Positions 38,543 to 48,518 are shown, counted from the stretch's first letter. The stretch is 64,000 nt of DNA from Acuticoccus sp. I52.16.1 (GCF_022865125.1 NZ_CP094828.1:3961219-4025218), one strand, 5' to 3'. Notes: generated from the sequence alone by a model not told the origin. Numbers and translations: made by a program.

Positions 38543-40525
38543 ATGGTGGATGTGGACAAGCTCAAACCGATGGCGAACGCGTTGCGGATGCTGTCCGTCG
38601 ACGCGGTGGAGGCGGCCAAATCAGGCCACCCCGGATTGCCCATGGGGGCGGCGGACCTCGTTACCGCGCTCTTCATGCGCCATATCCGCATAGACCCGGC
38701 GGATCCGGACTGGCCCAATCGCGACCGCTTCGTGCTGTCGGCGGGCCACGGCTCGATGCTGCTCTATTCGCTGTATCATCTCCTCGGCTACGAGGACTTC
38801 ACGATCGACCAGCTGAAGCGCTTCCGCCAGCTCGGCTCGATCACCGCCGGTCACCCCGAATACGGCCACGGCAAGGGAATCGAGACGACCACCGGCCCGC
38901 TGGGGCAGGGTCTCGCGACGTCGATCGGCATGGCGCTGGGCGAGCGGCTGCTCAACGCCCAGTTCGGCGACCAGGTGGTCGACCACCGGACCTTCGTGCT
39001 CGCCTCCGACGGCGATCTGATGGAGGGCGTCTCGCACGAGGCGATCTCGCTGGCGGGGCACATGCGCCTCTCCAAGCTGACCGTCATCTACGACGACAAC
39101 GAAATTTCGATCGACGGGCCGTTGAAGATCGCCGAGACCGGCGACGTGGTGCGCCGGTTCGAGGCCGCCGGCTGGCGCGCCGAGCGGATCGACGGGCACG
39201 ACTTCGGCGCCATCGACGCGGCGCTGACCCGCGCGGCCCAGTCCGACCGTCCGTCGCTGATCGCGGCGCGCACCGTCATCGGCTTCGGCGCGCCCAACAA
39301 GGCGGGCACCGCGGGCGTGCACGGCTCGCCGCTCGGCACGGCCGAGACGCTGGCCACGCGCAGCGCGCTGGGGTGGACGGCCGGCCCCTTCGAGGTGCCG
39401 GAGGACATCCGCGATTCGTGGCGCATCGTCGGCCTGCGGTCGGCCCAGGCGCACCGCGAGTGGCGCACCCGTTACGAGGCGATGGACGCCGAGCGCCGCG
39501 CCGAGTTCGACCGGCGCATGCGCGGCGACCTGCCGAGCGACTTCGCCCCGGCGATGACGCGCCTGCGCCAGGCCCTGCTGGCCGAGCGCCCCGCCATGGC
39601 GACCCGCAAGGCGTCCGAGCGCGCGCTCAACACCGTCAATGCGGTGCTGCCCGAGACCGTCGGCGGGTCGGCCGACCTCACCGGCTCCAACAACACCAAG
39701 ACCGACCATGTGGCCCCGATCGCCCCGGGCGACTTCGCCGGCCGCTACGTCCATTGGGGCGTGCGCGAGTTCGGCATGGCGGCGGCGATGAACGGGCTGG
39801 CGCTGAGCGGCGGCATCCTGCCCTACGGCGGCACGTTCCTGTGCTTCTCGGACTATTCGCGCCCGGCGCTGCGGCTCGGGGCGCTGATGGGCACGCGCGT
39901 CGTCCACGTCATGACGCACGATTCGATCGGCCTGGGCGAAGACGGCCCGACGCACCAGCCGGTCGAGCATCTGGCCGCGCTGCGGGCGATACCGGGCCTT
40001 TTGGTGCTGCGCCCGGCGGACGCGGTGGAGACGGCCGAGGCGTGGGAGATCGCCTGCGAATACAAGGGTCCCTCGGTGCTGGTGCTGACGCGTCAGAACC
40101 TGCCGGTGCATTCGCCCGGCCCGGCGACGCAGAACCACTCGCGCCGCGGCGCCTACCGCATCCTGACCACGCAGAAGGCCGAGGTGACGCTGTTCGCCTC
40201 CGGCTCCGAGGTGGAGATCGCGGTGGAGGCGGCGCAGAGCCTGATCGCCGAGGGGATCCCGACCGATGTCGTCAGTGTCCCGTCGTTCGAGCTCTTCTTC
40301 CAGCAGGACGAGGACTACATCGACTCCATCACCGGTGGCAGCACGGTGAAGGTCGCCGTCGAGGCGGCGATCCGCCAGGGGTGGGACGCGCTCATCGGAC
40401 GCAAGGGCGGCTTCGTCGGCATGACCGGCTTCGGCGCATCGGGCCCCTACAAGGAGCTGTACCAGCACTTCGGCATCACCCCGAAGGCGGTCGCCGACAA
40501 GGCCAAGGCGCTCCTCGGCGCCTGA
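38543..40525 (+). CDS. tkt: transketolase
   Basis: A 660-residue thiamine-diphosphate enzyme of the pentose phosphate and Calvin-type sugar rearrangements. The TPP-binding region is ASDGDLMEGVSHEAISLAG with YDDNEISIDG; the pyrimidine domain has GVREFGMAAAMNGLALSGG and HDSIGLGEDGPTHQPVEH; the C-terminal domain ends FGITPKAVADKAKALLGA. ATG 38543 precedes the conserved LKPMANALRMLSVDAVEAAK. It is divergent from DUF4164-zapA. In many Rhizobiales gap follows tkt directly; here gap is 18 kb away. Confidence 0.96.
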   Translation: MVDVDKLKPMANALRMLSVDAVEAAKSGHPGLPMGAADLVTALFMRHIRIDPADPDWPNRDRFVLSAGHGSMLLYSLYHLLGYEDFTIDQLKRFRQLGSITAGHPEYGHGKGIETTTGPLGQGLATSIGMALGERLLNAQFGDQVVDHRTFVLASDGDLMEGVSHEAISLAGHMRLSKLTVIYDDNEISIDGPLKIAETGDVVRRFEAAGWRAERIDGHDFGAIDAALTRAAQSDRPSLIAARTVIGFGAPNKAGTAGVHGSPLGTAETLATRSALGWTAGPFEVPEDIRDSWRIVGLRSAQAHREWRTRYEAMDAERRAEFDRRMRGDLPSDFAPAMTRLRQALLAERPAMATRKASERALNTVNAVLPETVGGSADLTGSNNTKTDHVAPIAPGDFAGRYVHWGVREFGMAAAMNGLALSGGILPYGGTFLCFSDYSRPALRLGALMGTRVVHVMTHDSIGLGEDGPTHQPVEHLAALRAIPGLLVLRPADAVETAEAWEIACEYKGPSVLVLTRQNLPVHSPGPATQNHSRRGAYRILTTQKAEVTLFASGSEVEIAVEAAQSLIAEGIPTDVVSVPSFELFFQQDEDYIDSITGGSTVKVAVEAAIRQGWDALIGRKGGFVGMTGFGASGPYKELYQHFGITPKAVADKAKALLGA

Positions 40526-40652
40526 GGCGGACGGGGCGGCGCCCGGCCGCCCCGCTATGCGTTCGGCAGGACGCGGGCCCGCGGCAGGCGGGCGGAACAT
40601 CCGCGATGTCCACGGGTTGGCCTCACGTTGCGACGACGGGAGGCCCCCGACC

Positions 40653-41393
40653 ATGATACCCGACTGGCTTCACATCCTCTCCATCGCGTCGCTGCTCGTG
40701 GCGATGCTGGCGGCGGTGGCGATCGCGCTGGACGTGCGCCGCGATCCGCAGCCCATGTGGATCATGAACCTCGTCTGGCCGCTGACGGCGCTGTTCGCGG
40801 GGCCGCTGGCGCTGGCGTTCTATTTCACCGCCGGCAAGGGCGGCACCATGAGCGCCCACCATCGAGGCGGGCACGCGCACAGCGGATCCGGCACCGACGA
40901 AGGCGGCGAGACGCCGTTTCCCACCGCCGTCGCGAAGGGCACGCTGCACTGCGGCAGCGGCTGCACGCTGGGTGACATCATCGCCGAATGGCTGGCTTTC
41001 TTCGTGCCGGCGGTGGCGGTCTGGTTCGGCTGGCAGTGGCTCTTCGCGGACAAGATCTTCGCCGTGTGGGTGCTGGACTTCGTCCTCGCCTTCCTCTTCG
41101 GCGTCGCCTTCCAGTACTTCTCGATCAAGCCGATGCGCGACCTGACGCCCCGCGCCGCGCTCGTCGCGGCGGTGAAGGCCGACGCGCTGTCGCTGACGGC
41201 GTGGCAGGTGGGCATGTACGGGGCGATGGCCCTGGCGCACTTCGTGCTGTTCCAGCGCGTGCTGGGCGCCTCGCTCGAGGTCCCCAGCGTCGAGTTCTGG
41301 TTCGTGATGCAGCTGGCGATGCTGTGCGGCTTCGTCACCGCCTATCCGGTGAACTGGTGGCTCGTCCGGCGGGGCATCAAGGAGCGCATGTAG
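40653..41393 (+). CDS. DUF4396 domain membrane protein
   Basis: A 246-residue protein with two N-terminal helices (LHILSIASLLVAMLAAVAIA, MNLVWPLTALFAGPLALAFY), a His-rich cytoplasmic or periplasmic loop (SAHHRGGHAHSGSG), a TLHCGSGCTLGDIIAEWL motif and four more helices. This is the DUF4396 layout, of unknown function; the histidine stretch and CGSGC could bind metal, but that is speculation. ATG 40653 has GGGAGG about 10 bases upstream. It follows tkt and converges on leuD. Confidence 0.82.
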   Translation: MIPDWLHILSIASLLVAMLAAVAIALDVRRDPQPMWIMNLVWPLTALFAGPLALAFYFTAGKGGTMSAHHRGGHAHSGSGTDEGGETPFPTAVAKGTLHCGSGCTLGDIIAEWLAFFVPAVAVWFGWQWLFADKIFAVWVLDFVLAFLFGVAFQYFSIKPMRDLTPRAALVAAVKADALSLTAWQVGMYGAMALAHFVLFQRVLGASLEVPSVEFWFVMQLAMLCGFVTAYPVNWWLVRRGIKERM

Positions 41394-41413
41394 CCGAGGC
41401 GCGCACGCCTCGG
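41394..41413. terminator. hairpin between convergent DUF4396 and leuD genes
   Basis: A perfect 8-bp stem (CCGAGGCG with CGCCTCGG) around a CGCA loop, directly after the DUF4396 stop and 17 bases from the leuD stop. There is no T-run, so termination strength is uncertain; position suits a shared terminator. Confidence 0.5.
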
Positions 41414-41429
41414 CGGCCGGGCGCCGGGA

Positions 41430-42035
41430 TCAGATCCAGGGGCGCGACTGGGCGAGCGTCTGCTCGTGGGCGGAGACGCTGGGGGCCTTCTGCATCGTCA
41501 GGCCGATCTCGTCGAGCCCCTCGACCAGCATGTGCTTGAGGCCCTGGTCGATCTCGAAGTGGACCGGCTCGCCGTCGGCCCCGGCGATGGTCTGGTTCGG
41601 CAGGTCGACGGTAAGGGTGGCGTTGGCGCCGCGCTCGGCGTGGGCCATCAGGCGCTCCAGCTCGTCGGGCGACACCTTCACCGGAAGCAGCCCGTTCTTG
41701 AAGCAGTTCTGGTAGAAGATGTCCGCGAACGAGGTGGAGATCACGCAGCGGATCCCTCGGTCGAGCAAGGCCCAGGGCGCATGCTCGCGCGAGGACCCGC
41801 AACCGAAGTTGTCGCCCGCCACGAGGATCTCGGCGTTCTCATATTGCGGCTTGTTGAGCGGGAAGTTCGGGTCCGGGTTGCCGTCGTCGTCGCGCGAGAT
41901 CTCGGCGAAGAGGCCCCGGCCGAGGCCCGTCCGCTTGATCGTCTTCAGGTAGTTCTTCGGGATGATCATGTCGGTGTCGACGTTGATCATCGGCAGCGGT
42001 GCGGCGACCGCCGTCAGTGTCTTGAATGGCTCCAT
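41430..42035 (-). CDS. leuD: 3-isopropylmalate dehydratase small subunit
   Basis: The 201-residue swivelling-domain subunit of isopropylmalate isomerase in leucine synthesis; it works with LeuC. Conserved blocks are [40 protein letters not shown] (the family signature) and [18 protein letters not shown]. leuC is not in this window. The neighbouring small membrane protein gene lies 23 bp upstream on the same strand, so they may be co-transcribed. Confidence 0.96.
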   Translation of the reverse strand: MEPFKTLTAVAAPLPMINVDTDMIIPKNYLKTIKRTGLGRGLFAEISRDDDGNPDPNFPLNKPQYENAEILVAGDNFGCGSSREHAPWALLDRGIRCVISTSFADIFYQNCFKNGLLPVKVSPDELERLMAHAERGANATLTVDLPNQTIAGADGEPVHFEIDQGLKHMLVEGLDEIGLTMQKAPSVSAHEQTLAQSRPWI

Positions 42036-42058
42036 TGCGTCTCCCTCCGGGCGCTCCC

Positions 42059-42610
42059 TTATTGCGATGCGGCGCCGTCCAGCGCGCTTTGGAGCTTCTC
42101 TATATCGTCTTCCAGCTGCGTGCGCAGGGTGTTGATGCGATCCAGCGACGCGGACGCCTGATCGAGCTGCGTTCCGGCCGAATCGAGGCTGCTGGCGAAG
42201 CGCGAGGCGACCTCCGAGCCGGCGCTGTCGCCGGCGGCGCCGCCGGTGGGCGCCACCACCTGGCCGAGCCCGTCGAGCGCGAGGCGCATCGAGTTGACGA
42301 CGCGGGTGAGGCTGGTGACCGCCTCGGAGTTGATGATGCTGAGCTGCGCGGCGCCCTTGGCGACATCCGCGGCGAGGAGGGCGGGGTCGTTCGCCCCCAT
42401 CTCCGGCTCCGGCGGGGTGACCTTGCCGATCAGGATGGGCGACGTCGTCATCAACCCGCCGAACAGCAGCGCGACGATCACCCCCCCGGTCATCCCGCGG
42501 AAGATGCCGATGAGGAGGCCGCCCACGATGATGGCGCAGCCGGCCAGGACCGGAATGAGAAGGTCGGGATCCTGAGCGAGGAAATCGTTGATGAGCTGCT
42601 CGATATCCAC
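42059..42610 (-). CDS. small membrane protein with C-terminal coiled coil, unknown
   Basis: A 183-residue protein. Two adjacent membrane helices ([20 protein letters not shown] and [20 protein letters not shown]) are followed by about 110 residues of helical, Ala/Ser-rich sequence with heptad-like spacing ([38 protein letters not shown]). No signal peptide or family that I recognise. It is 23 bp upstream of leuD and 87 bp downstream of the AhpD-like gene, on the same strand. Confidence 0.72.
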   Translation of the reverse strand: MDIEQLINDFLAQDPDLLIPVLAGCAIIVGGLLIGIFRGMTGGVIVALLFGGLMTTSPILIGKVTPPEPEMGANDPALLAADVAKGAAQLSIINSEAVTSLTRVVNSMRLALDGLGQVVAPTGGAAGDSAGSEVASRFASSLDSAGTQLDQASASLDRINTLRTQLEDDIEKLQSALDGAASQ

Positions 42611-42697
42611 CGGGTCTCTCCCAAAATGTCGAATCGTCCGCTGCTCATGCAGCAGTTGCGCAAACGATACCAGATGCTTTCGGCCCGTTGGGCCGGA

Positions 42698-43267
42698 TCA
42701 CCGCGCGATCCCATAATATTCATCGTTGGGCCGCATCGCAGTGGCGCTCGCCACGCGGTTCGTCATGTTGAAGAAGGCCGCGACGGCGGCGATGTCCCAG
42801 ATCTCGCGGTCGGTGAAGCCGACATCGTGCAGGGCCTGGGTGTCGGCCGGCTCCATCGCGTCGGGTGTCAGCGTCAGCTTCCAGGCGTAGGCCAACATGG
42901 CGCGCCGGCGCGGTTCCAGCGGGGCGTGGCGCCAGTTGGCGGCCAGCGTGTCGCCCAGCTTCGGGTCGCCCGACAATTCGCGGACCGCCGCCCCGTGCGC
43001 GACCAGGCAATAGTGGCAGCGGTTGGCGCAGGAGACCACCACCGCGATCATCTCGCGCTCCAGCTTGGTGAGGTCTGACGCCCCGAGCATCAGATCGTTA
43101 TAGAGTTCGGTGAAGCAGCGGAGCTTCGTCTCGTCGAACGCATAGGCCCGCAGGACGTTGGGGAGGAGGCCGAGCTTTTCGCGGCACTTGGCGAAATAGG
43201 CCTCGGTTTCAGCCGACAAGGCTGGGGCTGGCAAATCCAGCGATATCACCGGTTCTTCATGTGACAT
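42698..43267 (-). CDS. AhpD-like peroxidase-related protein
   Basis: A 189-residue carboxymuconolactone decarboxylase/AhpD-fold protein of the peroxidase-related type. The redox motif is CANRCHYCLVAHGAAVREL (CxxC plus His), in KLEREMIAVVVSCANRCHYC. The tail ends FFNMTNRVASATAMRPNDEY, typical for this subfamily. It probably acts in peroxide or disulfide chemistry in the cytoplasm. ATG 43267 was chosen; ATG 43291 is an alternative, and both lack a clear ribosome binding site. It is divergent from the glutamate dehydrogenase gene. Confidence 0.85.
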   Translation of the reverse strand: MSHEEPVISLDLPAPALSAETEAYFAKCREKLGLLPNVLRAYAFDETKLRCFTELYNDLMLGASDLTKLEREMIAVVVSCANRCHYCLVAHGAAVRELSGDPKLGDTLAANWRHAPLEPRRRAMLAYAWKLTLTPDAMEPADTQALHDVGFTDREIWDIAAVAAFFNMTNRVASATAMRPNDEYYGIAR

Positions 43268-43356
43268 GGCTAAGGGGGTCCCTGGCGTCATGTGATTTTT
43301 GGGGGACTGGACACACGCGGCGCGACTGTCAATGTGCCCGGGTGGGAGGAGCGAGC

Positions 43357-46300
43357 ATGCTTGAAGACGAAGAAGAGACCAAGGACGGCAAGCTCAGCGC
43401 GCTCGCCGAAACGGTCCGGGAAGAGGGCGGCGACGTCGGCTTCGCCACGTTCTCGGAGCTTCTGTTCCGTCACGCGGCGGCGGAGGACCTGGCGAAATAC
43501 GATGTCGAGGGGTTGATGCGGGTGGCGCAGACCGCCTGGGACGCGTTGCAGACGCGAACCCTCGGACAGCCGCAGATCCGCGTGCTGGCGCCCGAAGCGG
43601 TCGCCGTCACCGAGGAGGACACACACCACTCGATCTCCATCATCGAGGCCATCAACGACGACAAGTCGTTCCTGTTCGGCTCGCTGAAGAACGAGCTGCA
43701 CGCGCAGAACCTCGAGCTGCATCTCGTCGTCCACCCCATCCTGGCGGTCGAGCGCAACGCCACCGGTACGCTGATCGGCTTCCACGGCGAGGCGCGTCCG
43801 GGCGACGGCTACGCGCACGAGAGCTTCGTCCACATCCATGTCGAGCCGTTGGACGACGCCGACCATCGCGAGGCGCTGCGTCAGTCGCTGCTGGCGGTGG
43901 TGAAGGACGTCGACCAGTCGGTCAGCGACTGGCCGAAGATGCGCGCGGTCCTGCGCGAGGCGGTCGAGCGCTACCGTCATCAGCCGCCGCCGGTCGACCG
44001 CGAGGTGCTGTCGGAGGCGATCGCCTTCCTCGAGCGGGTCGAGCGCAACGACTTCATCCTCACCGGCATGCGCGAGTACATCCTCGACGGTTCGCCCGAC
44101 GACGGCGAATTGGTCGCCGCGCCCGGCGGCGGCCTCGGCATCCTGCGCGACCCGGAGATCAAGGTGCTGCGCCGCGGCACCGAACTGGTCACGCTGACGC
44201 CGGAGGTGCGCGAGTTCCTCAAGAGCCCCGAGCCGGTCTTCATCGCCAAGGCCAACGTGAAGAGCCGCGTGCACCGCGTCACGCAGCTCGATTATATCGG
44301 CGTCAAGCGCTACGAGGACGGGCAGCTGAAGGGCGAGCTGCGCATCGTCGGCCTCTTCACCTCCGAGGCCTACACGCAATCGGTGTTCGACATCCCGATG
44401 CTGCGGCGCAAGGCCAACAACGCCCTGCGCACTCTCGGCTTCGACCCGGAGAGCCACTCCGGTAACGCCCTGCGCCACATCCTCGAGACCTACCCGCGCG
44501 ACGAGCTGTTCCAGATCGGCGAGGACCTGCTCGCCCGGTATCTCCTCGTCATCCTTCAACTCTCCGAGCGGCCGCGGGTGCGGGTGCTGCCGCGGATCGA
44601 CCCGTTCGACCGTTTCGTGTCGCTCCTGATCTACGTCCCGCGCGACCGCTTCACCACCCAGGTGCGCGAGCGGATCGAGGCGATGATGGCCGAGGCCTAC
44701 GACGGACACGTCTCGGCGCGCTACCTATCGATGCCGGAGGGCGTGCTCAACCGGTTGCATCTCATCATCGGCCGGCGCGAGCGGCAGACCCCGCGGCCCG
44801 ACACGCGCGAGCTGGAAGACCGTATCGCGGCGATGATCCGCACCTGGTCCGACGAACTGCTGCGCGCCGCCGCGGCCGCACCGAAGCTGGGGCTCGACCG
44901 GTTCAAGATCGGCGCCTGGTCGGAGTCCTTCTCCGAATCCTACCGCGCCACCTACACCGCCGAGCGCGCGGTGCGCGACATCACCATCCTGGAGCGTATC
45001 GGCGACGAGACGCCCACCGCCATCCTCTTCTTCCGGCGCGATCCGTCCGAGGGCAAGGACCGCTGCTCGCTGAAGATCTACCACAAGGACGCGCCCATCC
45101 TCCTGTCGGCCCGCGTGCCGATCCTCGAGAACATGGGCTTCATCGTCGTCAACGAGCGCACCTTCCGGGTGAGCGTGCCGAATTCGCCCGATGGCATCTA
45201 CATCCACGACATGACGCTGGCGGTGGCGAGCGGGGCCGAGATCGACGTCGCCGCCTACGCCGAGAAGCTGCAGGCGCTGTTCATCGCGGTGTGGGAGGGG
45301 GCGGCCGAGAGCGACGGCTACAACGCACTCCTCCTCAACGCGGGGCTCGGCTGGCGCGACATCGCGGTCCTGCGGGCCATTTCGCGCTACCTGCGTCAGG
45401 TGGGCATCGCCTACGGCCAGGACCTGATGGCGCAGACGCTCAACAAGTACCCGGACCTGGCGCTGTCGTTGATCCAGCTCTTCAATGCCCGCTTCGATCC
45501 GGCCGAGGACGACGCGACCCGCCACGAGGCCGAGCAGGCGATCGCCAGCGGCATCGAGGAGCTGTGCAACGACATCGAGAGCCTGGCGGACGACACGATC
45601 GTCCACCGGTTCGAGAACTTCATCCAGGCGATGGTGCGCACCAACCTGTTCCAGCACGAAGCGGACGGCGAGCTGGCGCGCACGTTCGCGTTCAAGCTGG
45701 ACCCGCACAAGGTCAACGGCATGCCCCGCCCGGCCCCGTTCCGGGAGATCTGGGTCTACTCGCCGCGGGTCGAGGGGGTGCACCTGCGCTTCGGCGCGGT
45801 GGCGCGCGGGGGCCTGCGCTGGTCCGACCGGCCGCAGGACTTCCGCACCGAGGTCTTGGGCCTCGTCAAGGCGCAGCAGGTGAAGAACGCCGTCATCGTG
45901 CCGGTCGGCGCCAAGGGCGGTTTCTTCCCCAAGCGCCTGCCGGACCGCTCCCAGCGTGACGCGTGGTTCGAGGAGGGGCGCGAATCCTACAAGGTCTTCG
46001 TCGACACCCTGCTCGACATCACCGACGACCTCGACGGCGACACGGTGATCCCGCCCAAGGAGGTGGTGCGCCACGATCCGGACGACCCCTACCTGGTGGT
46101 CGCCGCCGACAAGGGCACGGCCACCTTCTCCGACACCGCCAACGCCATCAGCATGGAGCACGGCTTCTGGCTGGACGACGCCTTCGCGTCCGGCGGCAGC
46201 CAGGGCTACGACCACAAGGTCATGGGCATCACCGCCCGCGGCGCGTGGGAAGCGGTCAAGCGCCACTTCCGCGAAATGAACCACGACATCCAGACGAGAC

Positions 46301-48210
46301 CCTTCACCGCGGTCGGCGTGGGTGACATGTCGGGCGACGTCTTCGGCAACGGGATGCTGCTGTCGAAGGCGACGAAGCTGATCGCCGCGTTCGACCACCG
46401 CGACATCTTCATCGACCCCAACCCGGACCCCGAGGCGTCCTGGGCCGAGCGCAAGCGGATGTTCGAGCTGCCGCGCTCGTCCTGGCAGGACTACGACCGC
46501 ACGCTCCTGTCGCAGGGCGGCGGGATCTACTCGCGCACCGCCAAGTCGATCGATCTGTCGCCCGAGGCGCGGGTCGCGCTCGACATCGGCCGCGGTCCGC
46601 TGACCCCGCAGGACGTCATGCGCGCGATCCTGATGGCGCCGGCGGACCTGTTGTGGTTCGGCGGCATCGGCACCTACGTGCGCGCCGAAAGCGAAGGCAA
46701 CCATGAGATCGGCGACCGCGCCAACGACCTGATCCGCGTCACCGCCGACGACCTGCGCGTCAAGGTGGTGGGCGAGGGGGCCAACCTCGGCGTCAGCCAC
46801 AAGGGTCGTATCGCCTTCGCGATGAACGGCGGACGCATCAACTCCGACGCGATCGACAATTCGGCCGGCGTGAACACGTCCGACGTCGAGGTCAACATCA
46901 AGATCGCGCTGGCCGACGCGATGCGCCGCGGCAAACTCACCCGCGAAGACCGTAACGTGGTGCTGGTGGAGATGACCGAAGAGGTCGGCGAGCTGGTGTT
47001 GCGCAACAACTACCTGCAGACACTGGCGATCTCGCTGTCCAAGCGGCAGAACACCCAGAACGCGGGCCTGCAACGGCGCCTGATGGAGGTGCTGGAGCCC
47101 CGCGGCCTCGACCGCGAGATCGAGGATCTGCCGTCCAACGCGGCGCTGGACGACCGCGTCGCCGGCGGCGAGGGGCTGACCCGGCCCGAGATCGGCGTCC
47201 TGCTCGCCTACTCCAAGATCATCCTGTTCGATGACATCCTGCAGTCGGACGTGCCGGACGACGCCTACCTCTCCCAGGAGCTGGAGCGCTACTTCCCCAG
47301 GCAGATGCGGGAGCGGTTCGACGAAGAGGTCCACGCCCACCGGCTGCGGCGCGAGATCATCTCGACGATGCTCGCCAACTCGATGATCAACCGCGGCGGG
47401 CCCACCTTCATCGTGCGCATCGGCGATCAGACCGGCGCGCCGGTGTCCGAGATCGCGCGGGGCTTCGCGGCCGCGCGCGATTCCTTCGGGCTCCCGGCGC
47501 TCTACCGCCTGGTCGACCACCTCGACAACAAGCTCGACGGTGAGATCCAGCTCAAGCTCTACGCCACGATCCGCGAGCTGCTGATCGACGCGACCATCTG
47601 GTTCGTGCGCAACGAGACGTTCGCGGGCGGGCTCCAGTCGGTCGTCGACCGCTTCCAGAGCGGGATCGACGAGCTGCGCGACGCGTTCGAGGCGATCCTG
47701 CCGGAGGAGGACGCGCACGAGCTGGAGCAGCAGATGGCGGTGCTGACCGCGGACGGCGTCCCGGACGAGCTGGCGCAGCCCTTCACGCGCCTGCCGCTGG
47801 CAGCCGCCGCGCTCGACGTCGTGGTCGTCGCCTCGGCCTGCGGGGTGACGATCCCGGAGGCCGGTGCGGTCTTCTTCGCTCTCAACGACCGCTTCCGCAT
47901 CCGCAACCTCGACGAGACCGCCCGCACGATCGACATCGGCGACTACTACGACGGCCTCGCGCTCGACCGTGCCCGCCGCACCCTCGCGGACGCACACCGC
48001 AACCTGGCGATGGAGGTGCTGCGCACCACCACCGGTACCGACGGCGCCGCGCGGGTGGACGCCTGGATCGAATCGCGAGGCGCTACCGTGGCGCGCACGC
48101 AGCGCTCCATCAACGACATCGTCGCCGGAGGGCGGGTGTCGATCTCGCGCCTGGCAGTCGCCTCGGGCCTGCTGGGCGACTTGCCTCTGAGTACGGCTCA
48201 CGCGGCCTGA
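43357..48210 (+). CDS. large NAD-specific glutamate dehydrogenase
   Basis: A 1617-residue member of the about 180-kDa NAD-glutamate dehydrogenase family, which deaminates glutamate to 2-oxoglutarate in catabolism. The N-terminal 700 residues are regulatory (ACT-like segments). The catalytic part has GAVARGGLRWSDRPQDFRTE, VPVGAKGGFFPKRLP with the active Lys, and DKGTATFSDTANAIS, and the nucleotide-binding part has VGVGDMSGDVFGNGMLLS. ATG 43357 follows GGGAGGAGCG. It is a single-gene unit; the terminator at 48347 is about 140 bp after its stop. Confidence 0.95.
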   Translation: MLEDEEETKDGKLSALAETVREEGGDVGFATFSELLFRHAAAEDLAKYDVEGLMRVAQTAWDALQTRTLGQPQIRVLAPEAVAVTEEDTHHSISIIEAINDDKSFLFGSLKNELHAQNLELHLVVHPILAVERNATGTLIGFHGEARPGDGYAHESFVHIHVEPLDDADHREALRQSLLAVVKDVDQSVSDWPKMRAVLREAVERYRHQPPPVDREVLSEAIAFLERVERNDFILTGMREYILDGSPDDGELVAAPGGGLGILRDPEIKVLRRGTELVTLTPEVREFLKSPEPVFIAKANVKSRVHRVTQLDYIGVKRYEDGQLKGELRIVGLFTSEAYTQSVFDIPMLRRKANNALRTLGFDPESHSGNALRHILETYPRDELFQIGEDLLARYLLVILQLSERPRVRVLPRIDPFDRFVSLLIYVPRDRFTTQVRERIEAMMAEAYDGHVSARYLSMPEGVLNRLHLIIGRRERQTPRPDTRELEDRIAAMIRTWSDELLRAAAAAPKLGLDRFKIGAWSESFSESYRATYTAERAVRDITILERIGDETPTAILFFRRDPSEGKDRCSLKIYHKDAPILLSARVPILENMGFIVVNERTFRVSVPNSPDGIYIHDMTLAVASGAEIDVAAYAEKLQALFIAVWEGAAESDGYNALLLNAGLGWRDIAVLRAISRYLRQVGIAYGQDLMAQTLNKYPDLALSLIQLFNARFDPAEDDATRHEAEQAIASGIEELCNDIESLADDTIVHRFENFIQAMVRTNLFQHEADGELARTFAFKLDPHKVNGMPRPAPFREIWVYSPRVEGVHLRFGAVARGGLRWSDRPQDFRTEVLGLVKAQQVKNAVIVPVGAKGGFFPKRLPDRSQRDAWFEEGRESYKVFVDTLLDITDDLDGDTVIPPKEVVRHDPDDPYLVVAADKGTATFSDTANAISMEHGFWLDDAFASGGSQGYDHKVMGITARGAWEAVKRHFREMNHDIQTRPFTAVGVGDMSGDVFGNGMLLSKATKLIAAFDHRDIFIDPNPDPEASWAERKRMFELPRSSWQDYDRTLLSQGGGIYSRTAKSIDLSPEARVALDIGRGPLTPQDVMRAILMAPADLLWFGGIGTYVRAESEGNHEIGDRANDLIRVTADDLRVKVVGEGANLGVSHKGRIAFAMNGGRINSDAIDNSAGVNTSDVEVNIKIALADAMRRGKLTREDRNVVLVEMTEEVGELVLRNNYLQTLAISLSKRQNTQNAGLQRRLMEVLEPRGLDREIEDLPSNAALDDRVAGGEGLTRPEIGVLLAYSKIILFDDILQSDVPDDAYLSQELERYFPRQMRERFDEEVHAHRLRREIISTMLANSMINRGGPTFIVRIGDQTGAPVSEIARGFAAARDSFGLPALYRLVDHLDNKLDGEIQLKLYATIRELLIDATIWFVRNETFAGGLQSVVDRFQSGIDELRDAFEAILPEEDAHELEQQMAVLTADGVPDELAQPFTRLPLAAAALDVVVVASACGVTIPEAGAVFFALNDRFRIRNLDETARTIDIGDYYDGLALDRARRTLADAHRNLAMEVLRTTTGTDGAARVDAWIESRGATVARTQRSINDIVAGGRVSISRLAVASGLLGDLPLSTAHAA

Positions 48211-48221
48211 GCCCTGCACCC

Positions 48222-48318
48222 GGCGCGATTCGCGCCGGCCCGTTGCGACACTGGGCGCGATTCGCGCCGACCTGTTGCGAGACTGGGCGCGATTCGCGCC
48301 CGGCAGCTGGCGACACCG
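48222..48318. repeat. three-copy 32-bp repeat of a 15-bp palindrome centred on GATTC
   Basis: GGCGCGATTCGCGCC occurs at 48222-48236, 48254-48268 and 48286-48300, always identical and always 32 bp apart. Each is a perfect inverted repeat (arms GGCGCGA and TCGCGCC) with a central T, and contains GATTC, a GANTC site for CcrM-type methylation. Copies 1 and 2 agree over 29 of 32 bases including the spacer; the third spacer is diverged. The array lies between the glutamate dehydrogenase stop and its terminator, upstream of ccrM. Confidence 0.85.
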
Positions 48319-48346
48319 CGGCGCGCCCGCCACGACGCACCGCACG

Positions 48347-48375
48347 ATGCGGCCCTTCGGGGCCGCATTTTTTTT
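48347..48375 (+). terminator. intrinsic terminator of the glutamate dehydrogenase transcript
   Basis: A 9-bp stem (ATGCGGCCC with GGGCCGCAT) with a TTCG tetraloop, followed by eight T. It insulates ccrM from the upstream gene. Confidence 0.93.
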
Positions 48376-48463
48376 GCCTTTCGACGGGGCGGGAACGGCC
48401 GGAGGCAAAGACCGCAGGAATGCTGGGCGATCCGGCTAACTCCCTGGCGAAGCGCCACAATCC

Positions 48464-48518
48464 CTAACTAAGGTTAACTGAAACAACCGAAGAGGCTTAA
48501 CCAGACCTTCACGGATTC
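48464..48518 (+). promoter_or_regulatory. ccrM promoter region with CtrA-like and GANTC elements
   Basis: An AT-rich island between the terminator and ccrM. TTAAC occurs at 48474, and TTAACCAGACCTTCA (48497-48511) matches the CtrA consensus TTAA-N7-TTAA with one mismatch. A GATTC at 48514-48518 is a potential CcrM methylation site in the leader. In Caulobacter ccrM is controlled by CtrA and by GANTC methylation in its promoter; the parallel here is inferred from motifs. Confidence 0.5.

Noticed and set aside
48222-48318. Repeats with a 32-bp period as a CRISPR array
   Set aside because: Only three units, the spacers are repeats of each other rather than unique, and no cas genes are present.
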